A program made the translations under genes and the position numbers. 7,470 nucleotides of DNA, taken from assembly GCA_027623615.1 (NCBI GenBank), contig JAQBVH010000142.1, positions 1-7,470 on the forward strand, given 5' to 3'. The first letter of the stretch is position 1, and every line of letters begins with the position of its first letter. The DNA is from Planctomycetota bacterium. Its GTDB lineage: Bacteria > Planctomycetota > UBA1135 > GCA-002686595. Shown here in pieces: positions 6,617 to 7,470 of the stretch. The notes beneath the pieces were generated by a model. That model saw nothing but the letters and a program-made list of their open reading frames with translations. It made no database searches and was not told the DNA's origin.

Positions 6617-7470
6617 CGCGCGGCCTCCGTGATCCTGGCGCCCGTCAACGCAGCCGCGACGCGGCGCCCGCGGGCGAGGCAGTCCTCGACCGAGACACCA
6701 CCTTCCCAGTTGCCGGCCAGGAACAGGCCCGGGTACCGCCCGCGGGCGGCGGCGACCAGGCGCGCGGCGCGCGGGGCGTGGCCGACGCCGTAGCGCGGGA
6801 TGACGTCGTTCCAGCGCACGACCTCGTGGACCGGGGCGTTCGGCCGCGTGCCGAGCGCGCGGCGCAGGTCCTCGCATGCGACCTCGACCGGGTCGTCGCC
6901 CGCGAGGTCGTCGCTGCGATAGATGGCCGTGATCGAGTCGCGACCCTCGGGTGCGCGACCCTCGAACTGGCGTGACGGAAAGAGCACGCCGAGGGCGCGC
7001 GGGGCGTCGGCGCCCGTCTCGTCCGGCGGGACGAGGAAGCCGAAGCCCTCCGGGAGGGGCGCGCTGTCGAGGCCGAGGTGCACCACGGTCACCGAAGCGT
7101 GCGGCAACTGGGCCAGGAGGGAAAGGTCGAGCTCCTCCAGGAGCGCTGCGCAGACCTGGGCGGTCGCGCGGGCGGGAAGGGCGACGACCAGCTGGGCGGC
7201 CGAGTGGGTCTCGCCCGAGGCGAGGCGCACCTCGAAGCCGCCCGGAGTGCGCCGCACCTCCTCGGCGCGGGCGTTGAGTTGGAGCTGACCCTCGAGCTCG
7301 CTCGCGAGGGCCGCGGGCAACTTCCCGAGCCCGCCGCGCAGCGAGAGCAGGTCGCTGCGCCTGCACTCGGGACCGGGCAACGGATCACCGGGCGCTGCGC
7401 GGCGCGCCTTGGCGGCGGCGCGCAGGCCGCGCACGAGGCCGCCGTGATCCTGCACCAGGTCCCACAGGCG
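6613..7470 (-). CDS. hemY: HemY-type FAD-dependent protoporphyrinogen/coproporphyrinogen oxidase, C-terminal 285 residues (5' end outside window)
   Basis: The frame is open to the window edge and ends with TGA at 6615-6613. It covers roughly the last three fifths of a family usually 450-480 residues long; the N-terminal GxGxxG FAD motif is outside the window. Positions here count from the edge. Visible family motifs are RLWDLVQDHGGLVRG (1-15), LRGGLGKLPAAL (44-55), VVALPA (95-100), EGFGFLVP (141-148), LGVLFPSRQFEGRAPEG (160-176), RWNDVIPRYGVGH (219-231) and the C-terminal FAD-binding LAGNWEGGVSVEDC (251-264). The enzyme oxidises protoporphyrinogen IX to protoporphyrin IX, or coproporphyrinogen III to coproporphyrin III in the coproporphyrin-dependent branch; sequence alone does not separate the two. 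It leads the visible part of the heme operon and overlaps the next gene by four bases (GTGA). Some databases label this family hemG. Confidence 0.9.
   Translation of the reverse strand, partial: RLWDLVQDHGGLVRGLRAAAKARRAAPGDPLPGPECRRSDLLSLRGGLGKLPAALASELEGQLQLNARAEEVRRTPGGFEVRLASGETHSAAQLVVALPARATAQVCAALLEELDLSLLAQLPHASVTVVHLGLDSAPLPEGFGFLVPPDETGADAPRALGVLFPSRQFEGRAPEGRDSITAIYRSDDLAGDDPVEVACEDLRRALGTRPNAPVHEVVRWNDVIPRYGVGHAPRAARLVAAARGRYPGLFLAGNWEGGVSVEDCLARGRRVAAALTGARITEAAR
6624..6628 (-). promoter_or_regulatory. Shine-Dalgarno site GGAGG for the HemX-like gene
   Basis: Read on the minus strand, GGAGG lies seven bases before the GTG at 6616, inside the end of hemY. It is the main reason for choosing this GTG start. 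Confidence 0.6.

Noticed and set aside
5798..6793. Plus-strand open frame rich in Gly, Asp, Arg, Glu and His opposite the membrane-protein gene
   Set aside because: Its composition is what hydrophobic membrane codons give when read in reverse complement. It has no domain or start context.
6617..7366. Upstream extension of the HemX-like frame into hemY
   Set aside because: It is Arg/Pro/Gly-rich with no hydrophobic helices. Membrane segments start only after the GTG at 6616, which has its own ribosome site.

Overview
The window is a densely coding, very GC-rich stretch (roughly 70% G+C by eye) with two converging gene blocks and almost no intergenic DNA; the largest gaps are 22 and 26 bases. 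The gene types suggest a Gram-negative-type bacterium with an outer membrane that makes heme by the C5 (glutamyl-tRNA) route. A C13/caspase-like secreted protein directly behind a large membrane protein with a glutamine-amidotransferase/VWA-type tail fits Planctomycetota best. That assignment is inference from gene content, not from a marker gene.

Plus strand, 1-3616. Four genes read rightward: the 3' end of a membrane protein (1-330); a secreted C13/caspase-like peptidase-family protein with an intact His/Cys pair and a perfect EF-hand calcium loop (317-1270); a CopA-like multicopper oxidase whose C-terminus continues into a predicted outer-membrane beta-barrel (1293-3359); and a small lipoprotein with a TRASH/YHS-like metal-binding cysteine motif (3371-3616). 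The last two look like a compact copper oxidation and sequestration pair. No copper ATPase or copper regulator lies in the window.

Minus strand, 7470-3643. Four heme genes are transcribed leftward as one unit, each overlapping the next at its stop/start: hemY (protoporphyrinogen/coproporphyrinogen oxidase, cut by the window edge), a HemX/CcsA-like eight-helix membrane protein, hemA (glutamyl-tRNA reductase) and hemC (hydroxymethylbilane synthase). HemA and HemC catalyse early steps and HemY a late oxidation; the membrane protein probably modulates HemA or handles heme.

The two blocks meet tail to tail at 3617-3642, where a weak hairpin spans both stop codons. I saw no tRNA, rRNA, CRISPR array, insertion sequence or recognisable promoter. 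The most notable points are the oxidase-barrel fusion, the calcium-loop C13-like protein, and the HemX/CcsA-like protein that lacks the tryptophan-rich heme motif.
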